A stretch of 64,000 nt of DNA. It comes from Micavibrio sp. TMED2. Its GTDB lineage: Bacteria > Pseudomonadota > Alphaproteobacteria > TMED2. The translations under genes and the position numbers were made by a program. The stretch covers positions 505,609 to 569,608 of the forward strand of contig NHBH01000009.1 in the NCBI GenBank assembly GCA_002168225.1, read 5' to 3'. Shown piece by piece: positions 50,132-59,107 of this stretch. Every line of letters begins with the position of its first letter. Position 1 is the first letter of the stretch. Below the pieces are notes generated by a model that saw only the letters and a list, made by a program, of their open reading frames with translations, made no database searches and was not told where the DNA came from.

Positions 50132-50953
50132 TTAACCAAGCGCGGCCAGCGCTTCCTTTGCGTCATCGTAATCTTCATCGAGGCTGATTGCCTGCTCATA
50201 GGCAGCCTTGGCAGCAGGTTTGTCGCCCCGTGCCTCGGCGAGCTTGCCTTTGTTATAGAAGGCGTCGGGAAATTCCGGTGCGAGATCCAGGGCTTTCTGA
50301 ACCGCCGCTTCCGCCTCGTCGAGGCGCCCCAGCTCAATTAGCAGGTTGCCGAGATTGTTATGGGCGTCGACATAGGACGGGTCGATGGAAATCGCCTTGC
50401 GATAGGCGGTTTCAGCAGATGTGGGGTCACCCTTGGCCTGATAGCTGGTGCCGAGGTTGAGCCATGCTTCCTCATAATTCGCATCGACCTCGAGGGCCCG
50501 CTGATAGGCGGCGATGGCCAGATCGACCTCGTCATTCTCGCGGTGCAGGTTGCCAAGGTTGAAGGCGGCAGCGGTAAACTCGGGATTGAGTGCCAGTGCA
50601 TTTTCATAGGCAACGGCAGCCTCTTCGTGGCGCTCCAATTCCTTCAGCGCATTACCGAGATTGGTCCAGTAGCCAGCATTCTGTTCGTCGATCTGCAGGG
50701 CGCGGGTGATTTTGTCGGCGGCATCCTGATAGCGGCCCTCGGTGTAATCAATCGCACCCAGCATGTGATGGGCATCGGCATGTTCGGGATCAATCGCCAG
50801 CACCTTGTTATACAACTCGGCTGCAATCTCATGTTCCTCGAACTGCTGGTGCGCGAAGCCCTTCTCCAGCATGACCTGCGGGTTTTTCAAATCGCGATCA
50901 GTGAGGGTTCTCTGGCGCAGTTTTTCGAGGCGGCGGCGTTCTTGACGGTTCAT
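50132..50953 (-). CDS. Tetratricopeptide-repeat protein
   Basis: From the ATG at 50953 the product has 273 residues. After a basic N-terminus (NRQERRRLEKLRQRTL) there are about seven tandem TPR units of 34 residues, each with the consensus W/Y-LGN-A and final P, for example NAGYWTNLGNALKEL and EEAWLNLGTSYQAKGD. It has no signal peptide. TPR proteins mediate protein-protein binding; the partner is not known. It ends 16 nt from the convergent FkbM gene. Confidence 0.9.
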   Translation of the reverse strand: MNRQERRRLEKLRQRTLTDRDLKNPQVMLEKGFAHQQFEEHEIAAELYNKVLAIDPEHADAHHMLGAIDYTEGRYQDAADKITRALQIDEQNAGYWTNLGNALKELERHEEAAVAYENALALNPEFTAAAFNLGNLHRENDEVDLAIAAYQRALEVDANYEEAWLNLGTSYQAKGDPTSAETAYRKAISIDPSYVDAHNNLGNLLIELGRLDEAEAAVQKALDLAPEFPDAFYNKGKLAEARGDKPAAKAAYEQAISLDEDYDDAKEALAALG

Positions 50954-51105
50954 TGGGCTGAGACTTTTCGTAATGCCGGACGGCAGAAATGAAGTGCTGA
51001 CAGCCAATTTGTAGCGCCGCTGGTGAAATTATCCAACAGCAAGCGTGCAAATCAGGTCAGCTTGTGATTGACCGTGACTTCGCAATGCCTAAGATGCGGT
51101 TTTGT

Positions 51106-51192
51106 GCCCCGGTGGTGGAATTGGTAGACGCGTCGGACTCAAAATCCGATGCCCTTGCGGGCGTGTCAGTTCGAGTCTGACCCGGGGCACCA
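51106..51192 (+). tRNA. tRNA-Leu(CAA)
   Basis: The 87-nt gene folds into a class II cloverleaf with a long variable arm (TGCCCTTGCGGGCGT). The acceptor stem is GCCCCGG/CCGGGGC, the anticodon loop CTCAAAA (anticodon CAA), and CCA is encoded. It is followed by AT-rich DNA and unknown genes. Confidence 0.95.
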
Positions 51193-51353
51193 TACTTATC
51201 TCGTTTTTTGTTATAATATATTGATTTAAAAGCTGGTTCTTCTGGCTTAAGGCAAAGCACAAGAAGGTGCACAGCCTGTTTCGCAAGCCGACCAGTGATA
51301 GCTTGGTGAAGCATAATGGGTGCAAAGAGTAGTTGGTGCACTACTGATAAACG

Positions 51354-51758
51354 CTAGCTTGCTTTAGCATTCATTCTTTGCAGGAGGAGGTCTGTGAATT
51401 CAGACTTTGGGGCAACATGGGGAAGCGCCAGAAGATCAGTCAATTTTTTTATTGATTCTGACCATTTGTCAAAAAGCCCCAAAATTGTAATCTCGCCATT
51501 TGCAGTACTGGTGATTGTGTTCTTCAAAACATCTATTGCATTGGCGTCTAGGCTATCCAGATCTATAATTAAAAGCGTTTTTGGGTTGTCGGCTATTAGG
51601 TCTAAATAGCCGGTCTTAGATGCTCTTTCAACATCGGTAAGGGCTACAAGTTGTACCAAGCCTAAAGTTTCAACCAGTTTTGCTAGCTTTTGTAGGAACT
51701 GACTTTGAGTGTCGATCATGACGATACGATTATAATTTATATCCACTTCAAGCCTCAT
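51354..51758 (-). CDS. Degenerate CheY-like receiver-fold protein (putative)
   Basis: The 134-residue product alternates beta strands and helices in the (beta-alpha)5 order of a receiver: NRIVMIDTQ, LVALTDVERA, LLIIDLDSLDANAIDVL, ITILGLFDKW and LPHVAPKSEF. An Asp ends beta-3 and a Lys sits in beta-5, but the acidic pair is reduced to one Asp and the beta-4 Thr is missing. Base composition is clearly more AT-rich than its neighbours (Ile, Lys and Asn codons such as AAA and ATT), which suggests transfer. It stands alone on the minus strand behind tRNA-Leu. Confidence 0.6.
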   Translation of the reverse strand: MRLEVDINYNRIVMIDTQSQFLQKLAKLVETLGLVQLVALTDVERASKTGYLDLIADNPKTLLIIDLDSLDANAIDVLKNTITSTANGEITILGLFDKWSESIKKLTDLLALPHVAPKSEFTDLLLQRMNAKAS

Positions 51759-51927
51759 GATTCTTATTTTAGGTAGAGGTTACCACATTCAAGGGCGTTC
51801 TCTGTACTCAAATTCATAGATGTATGTGGTGTCTATTGCCATTTCTTGACCTAATCTCAAGGCATCGCAAGGTTCTGGCACTTCCAATATCCAGCATGTT
51901 GATTAACCGGGTAATCAAGCCTTGTTT

Positions 51928-53118
51928 CTATGCGCTTTGGGCCATGGCTGCCTCTTGCAACAGGTTGGCCAGATCCTCCTCTGACGCATCGCTCAGGCCA
52001 TGGGCGAAGTCGCGCATGATCTCCAGAAACTCATAGACATCGCAATCTACCTTGCCAAAACCGCCAAAGCGGAACTGCCAGAATGAAACGGCATGACGCA
52101 TCGCGCCGAGAGAGGCGCCGAGGGACTGGAACAGTCGGGGCGAATTGCCAAGGAAGTCAGAAAACCGCTTGGGATCACCCTCACGAATGAGGCCGTCGAA
52201 ATAGGCTTCTTCATAGTTTTTCAGGTGGCGGGTAACCGTTCTCAACTCACGTCTGAGGCCGGTCAGGGTCGCATCCTGAAGGCGGGTTACAACACTTGCA
52301 ATCGGGCACTCGCCGAGGCCGGTTATATTCGCTTTTTCAATAGCCTCGGTCAGTTTCATGAAGTCTTTGCCGAAACTGCCCATGAGGGATTTGTAATACA
52401 CAAAGCCTTTCCAGGCGAAGATCGTTTCGGGAAAGTCCTCTTCCGAAACCTGCATGGTTTTCAACAAAGGCACCATTTCCTTGGCATCCTCTGCATCCCA
52501 CAGCTTTCTGACAAACGCGCTTAACTGTCCGCCCAGCTTCATACCGGCAAAGGCTTGTGCAATCAGAGGGGCAAAGTCAGCCTCAATCTTGTCGCGCAGG
52601 ATGGTGAATTCCCGCTCAGAGAGTTCGAAATAATACGCGTGAGGCTCATAACCATGCATGCGCAGTCTTTCGCGCAGAATGAACGGATCAAGCGATGGCA
52701 GGGCATCAATGATATTCAGTAACTGGATATCGAGGGCATCTTCTTCCGAGTGCTTGGCGTGCGATTGACCGGCGACGCCGAAATTAGCGTGAAATATCTG
52801 GCCGGAATCCCGCTCATTGATAAAGACGTATTTGCCACCCTGACGGAGATCATTCACATCAAATGGTATGAAGACTTTTGTCCCGACGGTAACCAATCCG
52901 CCAAGTATCTCGCGCTCCTGTGGCCGTAACCGGTGCTTCAGGATAAAACTGCGATTCAATGTATAATTGGAGAAAAAGTAGCCGTCGCCGGGATCGCGAT
53001 CCCTCTCTTCATCGGCCTCGATTTTCTGGGTTGGATCCAGAAGATTCAGGATGCGGGCGGAGTTACCAGCTCTGCGTATGTCAGCAAAGCTGCGATATGT
53101 TCGCGAAAGTCGAGACAT
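51928..53118 (-). CDS. Protein of unknown function (396 aa) in an accessory patch
   Basis: The ATG at 53118 is preferred over a TTG at 53130. The 396-residue soluble protein shows a hydrophilic N-terminus (LSRTYRSFADIRRAGN), a beta-rich middle (TVGTKVFIPFDVNDLRQGGKYVFINERDSG), and a long helical C-terminal half. I do not recognise a catalytic motif. It lies in an AT-richer stretch between tRNA-Leu and an ankyrin protein. The function is unknown. Confidence 0.7.
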   Translation of the reverse strand: MSRLSRTYRSFADIRRAGNSARILNLLDPTQKIEADEERDRDPGDGYFFSNYTLNRSFILKHRLRPQEREILGGLVTVGTKVFIPFDVNDLRQGGKYVFINERDSGQIFHANFGVAGQSHAKHSEEDALDIQLLNIIDALPSLDPFILRERLRMHGYEPHAYYFELSEREFTILRDKIEADFAPLIAQAFAGMKLGGQLSAFVRKLWDAEDAKEMVPLLKTMQVSEEDFPETIFAWKGFVYYKSLMGSFGKDFMKLTEAIEKANITGLGECPIASVVTRLQDATLTGLRRELRTVTRHLKNYEEAYFDGLIREGDPKRFSDFLGNSPRLFQSLGASLGAMRHAVSFWQFRFGGFGKVDCDVYEFLEIMRDFAHGLSDASEEDLANLLQEAAMAQSA

Positions 53119-53342
53119 GCAGTCTTTCAATATGTCATGGGATGAGACTGCGTCAGTATATTAGTGTTTTCTAAGTCAAGTCGAGATAAAATGCTTTTTA
53201 AATCATATATTTATGGCGAGTATCCCATTTAGTTAGGCGCGGTTGCTGGTGAGAATGCGGCACAACTCTAGGTTGATGTGTCTAACGGCGGCACCCGCAT
53301 GGCAAGGGGCTTGCTTGCCGTATGGGCCAGAGAGCCGGACCG

Positions 53343-54023
53343 TTACTTTTGGTCTTCGCCCTTGCCCTTTTTGGACACATCATTGCTTGGCTGCGGCAGA
53401 TGGGCAGCCTGTCCTGATGGGGTGGCTTTATCTGTTTCCGCGCCGATCGGCAGGTCCAGCCAGTCCCGGTGCGCCCAGCCGCGGACACCCGGACCAAGCT
53501 CAACCTCGACCCATCTCTGGGAAATGCCGACCACGACCATGCGGGTTGCCGGAACGGCGGTGGCCACAACCCGGCCCTCCTCACTCGCGGTATTGCGCAG
53601 ATTGGCATAACGCATGCTCGGTTTGATCTGTACTTCCATGGACAGCAGCTTGCCTGCGGCCTTGCGGCGAGCCTCTTCCCCCGCGAGGTCAGGGCTGCCG
53701 GACACTTCTGCGTTCTTTTCCGCTTCAATCTGGGCATTGCGCAGTATGCGAGCGATGGTTTCCGCGCCATCGCGCAGTGCAAGGCCGATTGGGGTCAGGC
53801 CATACTCATTAACAATACCAACATCGGCACCGGCAGACAGCAAGGGGGCCAGAACCTGATCGCTGCCATGCATAACAGCGATATGCAGGATAGTCCGACC
53901 GGTATCATCCACCATGTTTACGTCATCAAGCCGATAGGCCAGTTCAGCCACTGCCGTCGCGTCATCCAGCAGGATTGCCCGGACCATGCTGACATATGTG
54001 CTGTGCTGTATTTCAGTTGGCAT
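53343..54023 (-). CDS. Ankyrin-repeat protein with a C-terminal bacterial SH3 domain
   Basis: The 226-residue protein has about two ankyrin repeats in the N-terminal half (VDDTGRTILHIAVMHGSDQVLAPLLSAGAD, then VNEYGLTPIGLALRDGA), a charged linker, and an SH3_3-type domain at about 135-190 (ANLRNTASEEGRVVATAVPAT, then WVEVELGPGVRGWAHRDWL). The tail is polar with KKGKG. There is no signal peptide, which is odd for a bacterial SH3 domain normally used in the periplasm. The fusion points to a protein-binding role. Confidence 0.85.
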   Translation of the reverse strand: MPTEIQHSTYVSMVRAILLDDATAVAELAYRLDDVNMVDDTGRTILHIAVMHGSDQVLAPLLSAGADVGIVNEYGLTPIGLALRDGAETIARILRNAQIEAEKNAEVSGSPDLAGEEARRKAAGKLLSMEVQIKPSMRYANLRNTASEEGRVVATAVPATRMVVVGISQRWVEVELGPGVRGWAHRDWLDLPIGAETDKATPSGQAAHLPQPSNDVSKKGKGEDQK

Positions 54024-54720
54024 AAATCACTGTTTGTTAGCGGGTCAGAAAATTTGGTGTGTTTGCTGCCTGCTTATGTAGGCATATTAGTGACATCTAA
54101 AGCGAATAAGGTATGCCAAACACTTCCATAGTCTATTCATACAGAAGCCTTACACCGATTTCAAACCGCAAACACGCCTGATCTACCCTGCTGCTATAAT
54201 ACTGTTTGATAGCCTGCATCAGATTGATGCGCAGATTGCTGCAATCTTGTTCAGAATGTATCATCCGGGAAGCACCTCCTATGAGCGGATGCTGTATTCT
54301 GGTATGTCAAAACCATTTCCGATGTCTTTTTAAGTATTTGATTTTTCAATAAATTGTTGCTCGTTCGCGTTCGCAAGAGTGATTGCGACAATCAGTTTTC
54401 GACATGCGAAATGCGCAAGGTCCAGCTATCGCTGCGCCGGGACATAAACAGCATGATATGACAATACCGATCTGTTACCCATACTTGTCCCGGGGCGCCA
54501 ATCTGCTGCTTTCGAGCCGACTCAGGGGTATGGCTGACCGTTGCCGCATTTGATGACTGTGTTGGCCTGAACCCAGTGGTTACGATTATCTGGCTGCCGG
54601 ACACTCGGTAACTGGACGGATTCGACCGCAAGTATGATACTGTCAGGATTGTGGTATGGCTGACCGCATGCCATCGCCAGAATTGCGAGGCTGACACACG
54701 AAGGATGTTGGGGAAGCATC
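54024..54720. other. Intergenic region of about 700 nt with no convincing gene
   Basis: This AT-richer stretch has no coding sequence that I can support. An open frame at 54392-54697 on the minus strand (101 codons) lacks a Shine-Dalgarno and recognisable features. A small inverted repeat TGCCTgcttatgtAGGCA occurs near 54068. The promoters of the ankyrin gene (minus) and the exoprotease gene (plus) must lie here. Confidence 0.5.
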
Positions 54721-56223
54721 ATGTCGATTTTCAACAGCGTGACATCACGGGTTTCCGTTCCTACCAGTGATCCGTTTGATCAGAGCTATGTGGTTTCGCC
54801 GGGTGGGGCGACCGATGCCGTGGTCGGTGTCTATAACGCAACCAATCGGGGTTCCGGAACGCTGCTCGGCGATGGGCAATGGGTTTTGACCGCTGCCCAT
54901 GTGATTTTCAATGAACCTGCCGCGAATATGCAGATCGCCATCGATCTGCCGACCGGACGCGTCTATCTCGATGTGGACGAGACCTTCGTTCATGAAGGCT
55001 ATGACGGATCATCTGGCTTCAACCCGGCCAATGACATTGCCCTGATCCGTCTGGCAGAGCGCGCACCGATTGCAGGTTACGATATCTATCGTGGCAATGC
55101 CGAGATCGGCTCAGCCTTTACACTTGTCGGCTATGGTATTGCAGGTACCGGACTCAACGGCCAATTAAGCCTGTCTGAGGATCCGGGCAGCGGTGACGTC
55201 AAGCGTACCGGCCAGAATGTCTATGAGGGGCTGGATGGGGCGGCTCCGGAACTTGATGATATCTTTGGTGAGCCAATACCTGATGGCTCACTGCTGTTTT
55301 ATGATTTCGACAGCGGCGACCCAGCGAACGATGCATCGCCATTGCTGAATGGCCTGTCCGACCTCGGTCTTGGGGAGACGGAGGTCAATTCAACCAGCGG
55401 TGACAGCGGTGGCCCTAACTTCATCAATGGCCAGATTGCCGGCGTCGTTTCAGGTGGTACGACTACCAGCGATGCAGGAACCACTGACATTGACGGTGGT
55501 ATTCTGAACTCGTCATTCGGTGAGATTTCCTTTGATACGCGGGTGTCGTTCTATCAGAACTGGATCGATAATATTGTCGGTGACATCTTCAATGACGGCA
55601 TGAACCCCGGCGATCCCATTCTCGGCGGCCCCGGCGATCCGACTGATCCAACAGATCCAACCGATCCCGATCCGGGTGAGCCGGATATTCCCGATGTTAC
55701 ATTCCCGCTGCCATTGCCCGGTATCGTGATTGACATGCCCACATCCGGGCCGATTACGACGCCGCCATCTGACTTGCCGTTTGACGAAACGGTCTTCCGT
55801 TTCTTCAACCCGACCACGGGGGCCCATTTCTACACCGCGAGCGAGGCAGAGCGGGACAATATTATGGCGACCCAGCCGGAGTTCATCTTCGAGGCGCCGG
55901 TATTTGAGGCAGGCGAACCGTTTTTCCCCGGTTCGGTTGAGGTTTATCGCTATTTCAATAGCCAGAACGGCGGCCACCTCTACACCTGGCGGCCAGAGGA
56001 AATGGCGTCAATCGAAGCCAACCTGCCCCAGTATCAGAAAGAGGGCGCGGTGTTCCGCGTCAGCCAGTTCGAAGCCGGTGGCATGGAGCCGGTCTATCGC
56101 TTCTTCAATACGGTGAGCGGTACGCACCTCTACACCATCAACGAGGCCGAGCGTGACCTGATCGAGGCGACTGATCCGAACCTGTCTCTCGATGGCATTG
56201 CCTGGTACGCAATCCCGATCTGA
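54721..56223 (+). CDS. Trypsin-like serine protease with DPT linker and DUF5648-type repeats, no Sec signal
   Basis: The 500-residue protein has an S1 protease domain at about residues 20-285 with the triad in TAAHV (His), NDIALIRL (Asp) and TSGDSGGP (Ser). Next is a linker of repeated DPT/DPG units, then three C-terminal repeats of about 45 residues of type VFRFFNPTTGAHFYTASEAERD, as in DUF5648. There is no N-terminal signal peptide, no cysteine at all, and an excess of Asp/Glu/Gly, features expected of type I-secreted proteins. The glycosyltransferase gene follows after 14 nt. Confidence 0.88.
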   Translation: MSIFNSVTSRVSVPTSDPFDQSYVVSPGGATDAVVGVYNATNRGSGTLLGDGQWVLTAAHVIFNEPAANMQIAIDLPTGRVYLDVDETFVHEGYDGSSGFNPANDIALIRLAERAPIAGYDIYRGNAEIGSAFTLVGYGIAGTGLNGQLSLSEDPGSGDVKRTGQNVYEGLDGAAPELDDIFGEPIPDGSLLFYDFDSGDPANDASPLLNGLSDLGLGETEVNSTSGDSGGPNFINGQIAGVVSGGTTTSDAGTTDIDGGILNSSFGEISFDTRVSFYQNWIDNIVGDIFNDGMNPGDPILGGPGDPTDPTDPTDPDPGEPDIPDVTFPLPLPGIVIDMPTSGPITTPPSDLPFDETVFRFFNPTTGAHFYTASEAERDNIMATQPEFIFEAPVFEAGEPFFPGSVEVYRYFNSQNGGHLYTWRPEEMASIEANLPQYQKEGAVFRVSQFEAGGMEPVYRFFNTVSGTHLYTINEAERDLIEATDPNLSLDGIAWYAIPI

Positions 56224-56237
56224 TCCGTTAAGCCGGG

Positions 56238-57908
56238 GTGCTCTCATCCGTGTCTAATACCTCGAACCTGAAGCGGATGATTGATGGCGGCCGCATTCAT
56301 GACGCTTTGGCGCTTTGTGAAAATAAGGGCAGTGCACCTTCTGCGGATTTCCTGATCCTCCATGCTCGTGCGGCCCGTCTGGCCGGGCATTATGATCGAA
56401 CGCTTGAGTTGCTGGCGGAGTTGACCGGGTACAGCGATCTCGATGCCGAGCATATCTGGCAACGGGATTTCGAGCAGGCATGCCTGCTGGCACAGCGAGG
56501 TGACTTTACCCGGGCCAGAGCACTTTACACTGACCTTCTCGCACGCAAACCGGCGCATCCGCGCTGCCTTGCCAATCTGTACCGGATTGCCTTGCATGTC
56601 TGTGATCTGGAAACACAGGCATCATTGCGGTCGGCATTGCAGGCGCAGTCTGGTGATCTTACCCGCCCGGAAGACCTCGCCGCGGCCGAAGCCGTCTATA
56701 CATTCGAGCAATGCGATGATGCGGCGAAGAATCTGGCGGTTAACCGCTTGCGTGCGCAAAGGCTGGATGCGGTGACCGTAACGATCTCGCCATCCCGACG
56801 GCCATCACGGCGGCCTGACCGTGACAAAATCCGCATCGGTTATCTGGGCGAACCGTTCCGCAACCATGCCCGTGCCCATCTGCTGACCGGCGTTTTGGAG
56901 CATCATGACCGCGACTATTTTGAGGTCATGGCCTATTGCACCGGCCGTAATGACAGGAGCGCTGTGCGGCAACGTCTTGAAGCGGCTGTTGATCAGTTCC
57001 ATGATCTTGAGGGCATTACCGATCAGGCACTGGCGGACCGGCTGCATGGCGATGCGCTGGATATTCTTATTGCCACCGATGGCTGGAACCATATGAACCG
57101 TATGGCCGCACTGGCGGGTAGGCCTGCCTCGGTACAGATCAGCTATCTGGGCCATCCATCAAGCTGTGGTGCGGATTTTATCGACTATATGATTGTTGAT
57201 GGGGTGATTGCCCCGGTTGGTGACGAGGCGCAATTCAGTGAGCAACTGATCAGACTGCCTGATACCTATCAGGCTACGGATGACCGCCAGCCACAACCGG
57301 CATCGGCTGACCGTGCCGATCTGCGCCAACGTAATGGGTTACCGGTTGATAAACTGGTTTTCGCCAGTCTCAACCAGCCATACAAGCTGAACCGGCAAAC
57401 CCTGTCTCTGTGGTTCGAGATTTTACAGGCGGTACCTGACAGCGTTCTCTGGTTGTTGGATGGGCATCCGGCAGCCCGGCAGAATCTGATGCGTTATGCA
57501 TCGGCAGGGGGGGTTAATCCCGAGCGTTTGGTTTTTGCGTCCTTTGCCGCAAAGCCTGAGCATATAACCCGGCTAACGGCGGCTGATATTGCGCTTGATC
57601 CACTGATCTACAATGGGCACACGACGACCATGGATGCGCTCTGGGCTGGTGTGCCGGTTATCTCCTTTTACGGCAGCCACATGGCGAGCCGTGTTGCCGC
57701 CAGTTTGTTGCGGGCAGCGGACATGCCAGAACTGGTTACGAGTTTTACCGGAGATTACCGCGATCTGGCGATTGATCTGGCGCGTGATCCGGCGCAACGG
57801 CAGGCGCTGAGAGAGCGGTTGATATCGGGCCGCGACCGTAACAGCCTGTTTGATACGGCAGGTCGTACCAGGGCGCTTGAAGCTGCTTATAAAAATCTCG
57901 TGAAGTAA
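56238..57908 (+). CDS. OGT/SPINDLY-like glycosyltransferase (GT41) with N-terminal TPR-like region
   Basis: The 556-residue protein starts at a GTG (56238), or possibly at the ATG 56277. Residues 1-180 are helical and TPR-like. From about 195 the GT41 catalytic region follows: KIRIGYLGEPFRNHARAHLL, a middle with RPASVQISYLGHPSSCGADFIDY, LPDTYQ, and the C-terminal block DALWAGVPVISFYGSHMASRVAASLL. It would transfer a sugar, typically GlcNAc, to Ser/Thr. In homologues I recall, DLxGHTxxxR is the usual motif; here it is TDGWNHMNR. It should be co-expressed with the upstream protease. Confidence 0.88.
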   Translation: MLSSVSNTSNLKRMIDGGRIHDALALCENKGSAPSADFLILHARAARLAGHYDRTLELLAELTGYSDLDAEHIWQRDFEQACLLAQRGDFTRARALYTDLLARKPAHPRCLANLYRIALHVCDLETQASLRSALQAQSGDLTRPEDLAAAEAVYTFEQCDDAAKNLAVNRLRAQRLDAVTVTISPSRRPSRRPDRDKIRIGYLGEPFRNHARAHLLTGVLEHHDRDYFEVMAYCTGRNDRSAVRQRLEAAVDQFHDLEGITDQALADRLHGDALDILIATDGWNHMNRMAALAGRPASVQISYLGHPSSCGADFIDYMIVDGVIAPVGDEAQFSEQLIRLPDTYQATDDRQPQPASADRADLRQRNGLPVDKLVFASLNQPYKLNRQTLSLWFEILQAVPDSVLWLLDGHPAARQNLMRYASAGGVNPERLVFASFAAKPEHITRLTAADIALDPLIYNGHTTTMDALWAGVPVISFYGSHMASRVAASLLRAADMPELVTSFTGDYRDLAIDLARDPAQRQALRERLISGRDRNSLFDTAGRTRALEAAYKNLVK

Positions 57909-57999
57909 CCTGACCGGCGGTATTGTTTGCTTGCCTGTTCAGGCAATCGGCCTAACCTGCTGTAGGTACACCAAGTTTTCTCACCGGATATCGCATTAT

Positions 58000-59022
58000 A
58001 TGGCTGATGACATAACTGTCGATCAGATCCCTGATATGGAGATCGCAGAAGAGGGCCGTGTCGGCGAGGATGAGGCGGGTCGGGATAAAAGCCTGCCGCC
58101 GCCGCGCCGCGCCTGGATTGCTGTTCTGATTGCCCTGTTGTCACCGATTGCTGGTGTGCTCTATGCCGGTGCGCCGCGTCTGGTCTGGCCGTTTCTGGCG
58201 CTGCAGCTCCTGATGGCAGTCTGGCTGGTTACCGGCTGGGCGGCGAGTTTTGTCGGTTTCTTTGCCTATCTGGTGTTGATGATCGGACAGGGGCTGCTCG
58301 GTATGGTGGTTGCCGGTATCGTGGCTCATACAGCGCCTCAACCAATGAAGTTGGCCCGGTATCAGCGATACTGGATTTATCTTGCGATCATCATTGCTTT
58401 CGGCGCCGGGCAGCGGCTGGCGGCATCGATCAACGGTCCGGCGGTGGTCGGTGTCGACTCCAGTTCCATGTTTCCGACGCTGTGGAGTTCCGATCTGGCG
58501 CTCGCGACCGGTGGACGCTTCACAACATATGAGCCGCGCCGCGGTGATATTGTCGTCTACTGGCATCCGAAGAGCGATGGCGAGCGCTGGATCAAGCGGA
58601 TTGTCGCCTTGCCCGGTGACCATCTGGACATGAAGGATGGCCAACTCGTCATCAATGGCCATGCCGTCGAGCGCACGCCGATGGAGCCCTATACATGGGA
58701 GCCGCGACCCGGTCTGGTGCTGAATTTCAACCATATGCGGGAGCACTGGCCGAAAGAGCTGGATAGCGAGGAACGGAGCATCGATACCGTCAATATCGCC
58801 GCCCTCGTGGGTAACTATAACAACCGGACTGACTATGTCGTGCCGGATGGGCATGTGTTTGTCATGGGTGATTATCGTGATAACTCATTAGACAGCAGAA
58901 CGCGTTTGCACGGCCCCTTACCGATTGACAACATTACCCATCGTGTGGTGGGTATTCTCTGGTCACCGCGCAGGAAGCTCAGTCTGGCGCCTGTTTATGA
59001 CCAGAATTTCGATGACAATTAG
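58000..59022 (+). CDS. lepB: Signal peptidase I with an extra N-terminal membrane domain
   Basis: From the ATG at 58000 the product has 340 residues. The peptidase region contains box B VDSSSMFPTL with the catalytic serine S156, box D with catalytic lysine K199 (RWIKRIVALPGD), and box E GDYRDNSLDSR. Upstream are 35 acidic residues and three to four hydrophobic segments (about residues 38-145), more than the one or two in standard enzymes. It cleaves signal peptides of exported proteins at the inner membrane. It is a main or secondary lepB; I cannot tell which. Confidence 0.9.
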   Translation: MADDITVDQIPDMEIAEEGRVGEDEAGRDKSLPPPRRAWIAVLIALLSPIAGVLYAGAPRLVWPFLALQLLMAVWLVTGWAASFVGFFAYLVLMIGQGLLGMVVAGIVAHTAPQPMKLARYQRYWIYLAIIIAFGAGQRLAASINGPAVVGVDSSSMFPTLWSSDLALATGGRFTTYEPRRGDIVVYWHPKSDGERWIKRIVALPGDHLDMKDGQLVINGHAVERTPMEPYTWEPRPGLVLNFNHMREHWPKELDSEERSIDTVNIAALVGNYNNRTDYVVPDGHVFVMGDYRDNSLDSRTRLHGPLPIDNITHRVVGILWSPRRKLSLAPVYDQNFDDN

Positions 59023-59107
59023 TCGCCTGCAGCCCTGAGTTTTGGGCATTGCTCGTGTGTTAAATATAAAGAACCCCAGTTTCGTGGGGCTGTGTTACTA
59101 CTTGTTG

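Noticed and set aside
54490..54501. CCCGGGGCGCCA resembling the 3' end of tRNA-Leu (CCCGGGGCACCA), possible attachment-site copy
   Set aside because: Eleven of twelve matches is easily reached by chance in GC-rich DNA, the match does not extend, and no integrase is present between them.
54392..54697. A 101-codon open frame on the minus strand before the exoprotease
   Set aside because: No Shine-Dalgarno and no recognisable domain; the composition looks non-coding.
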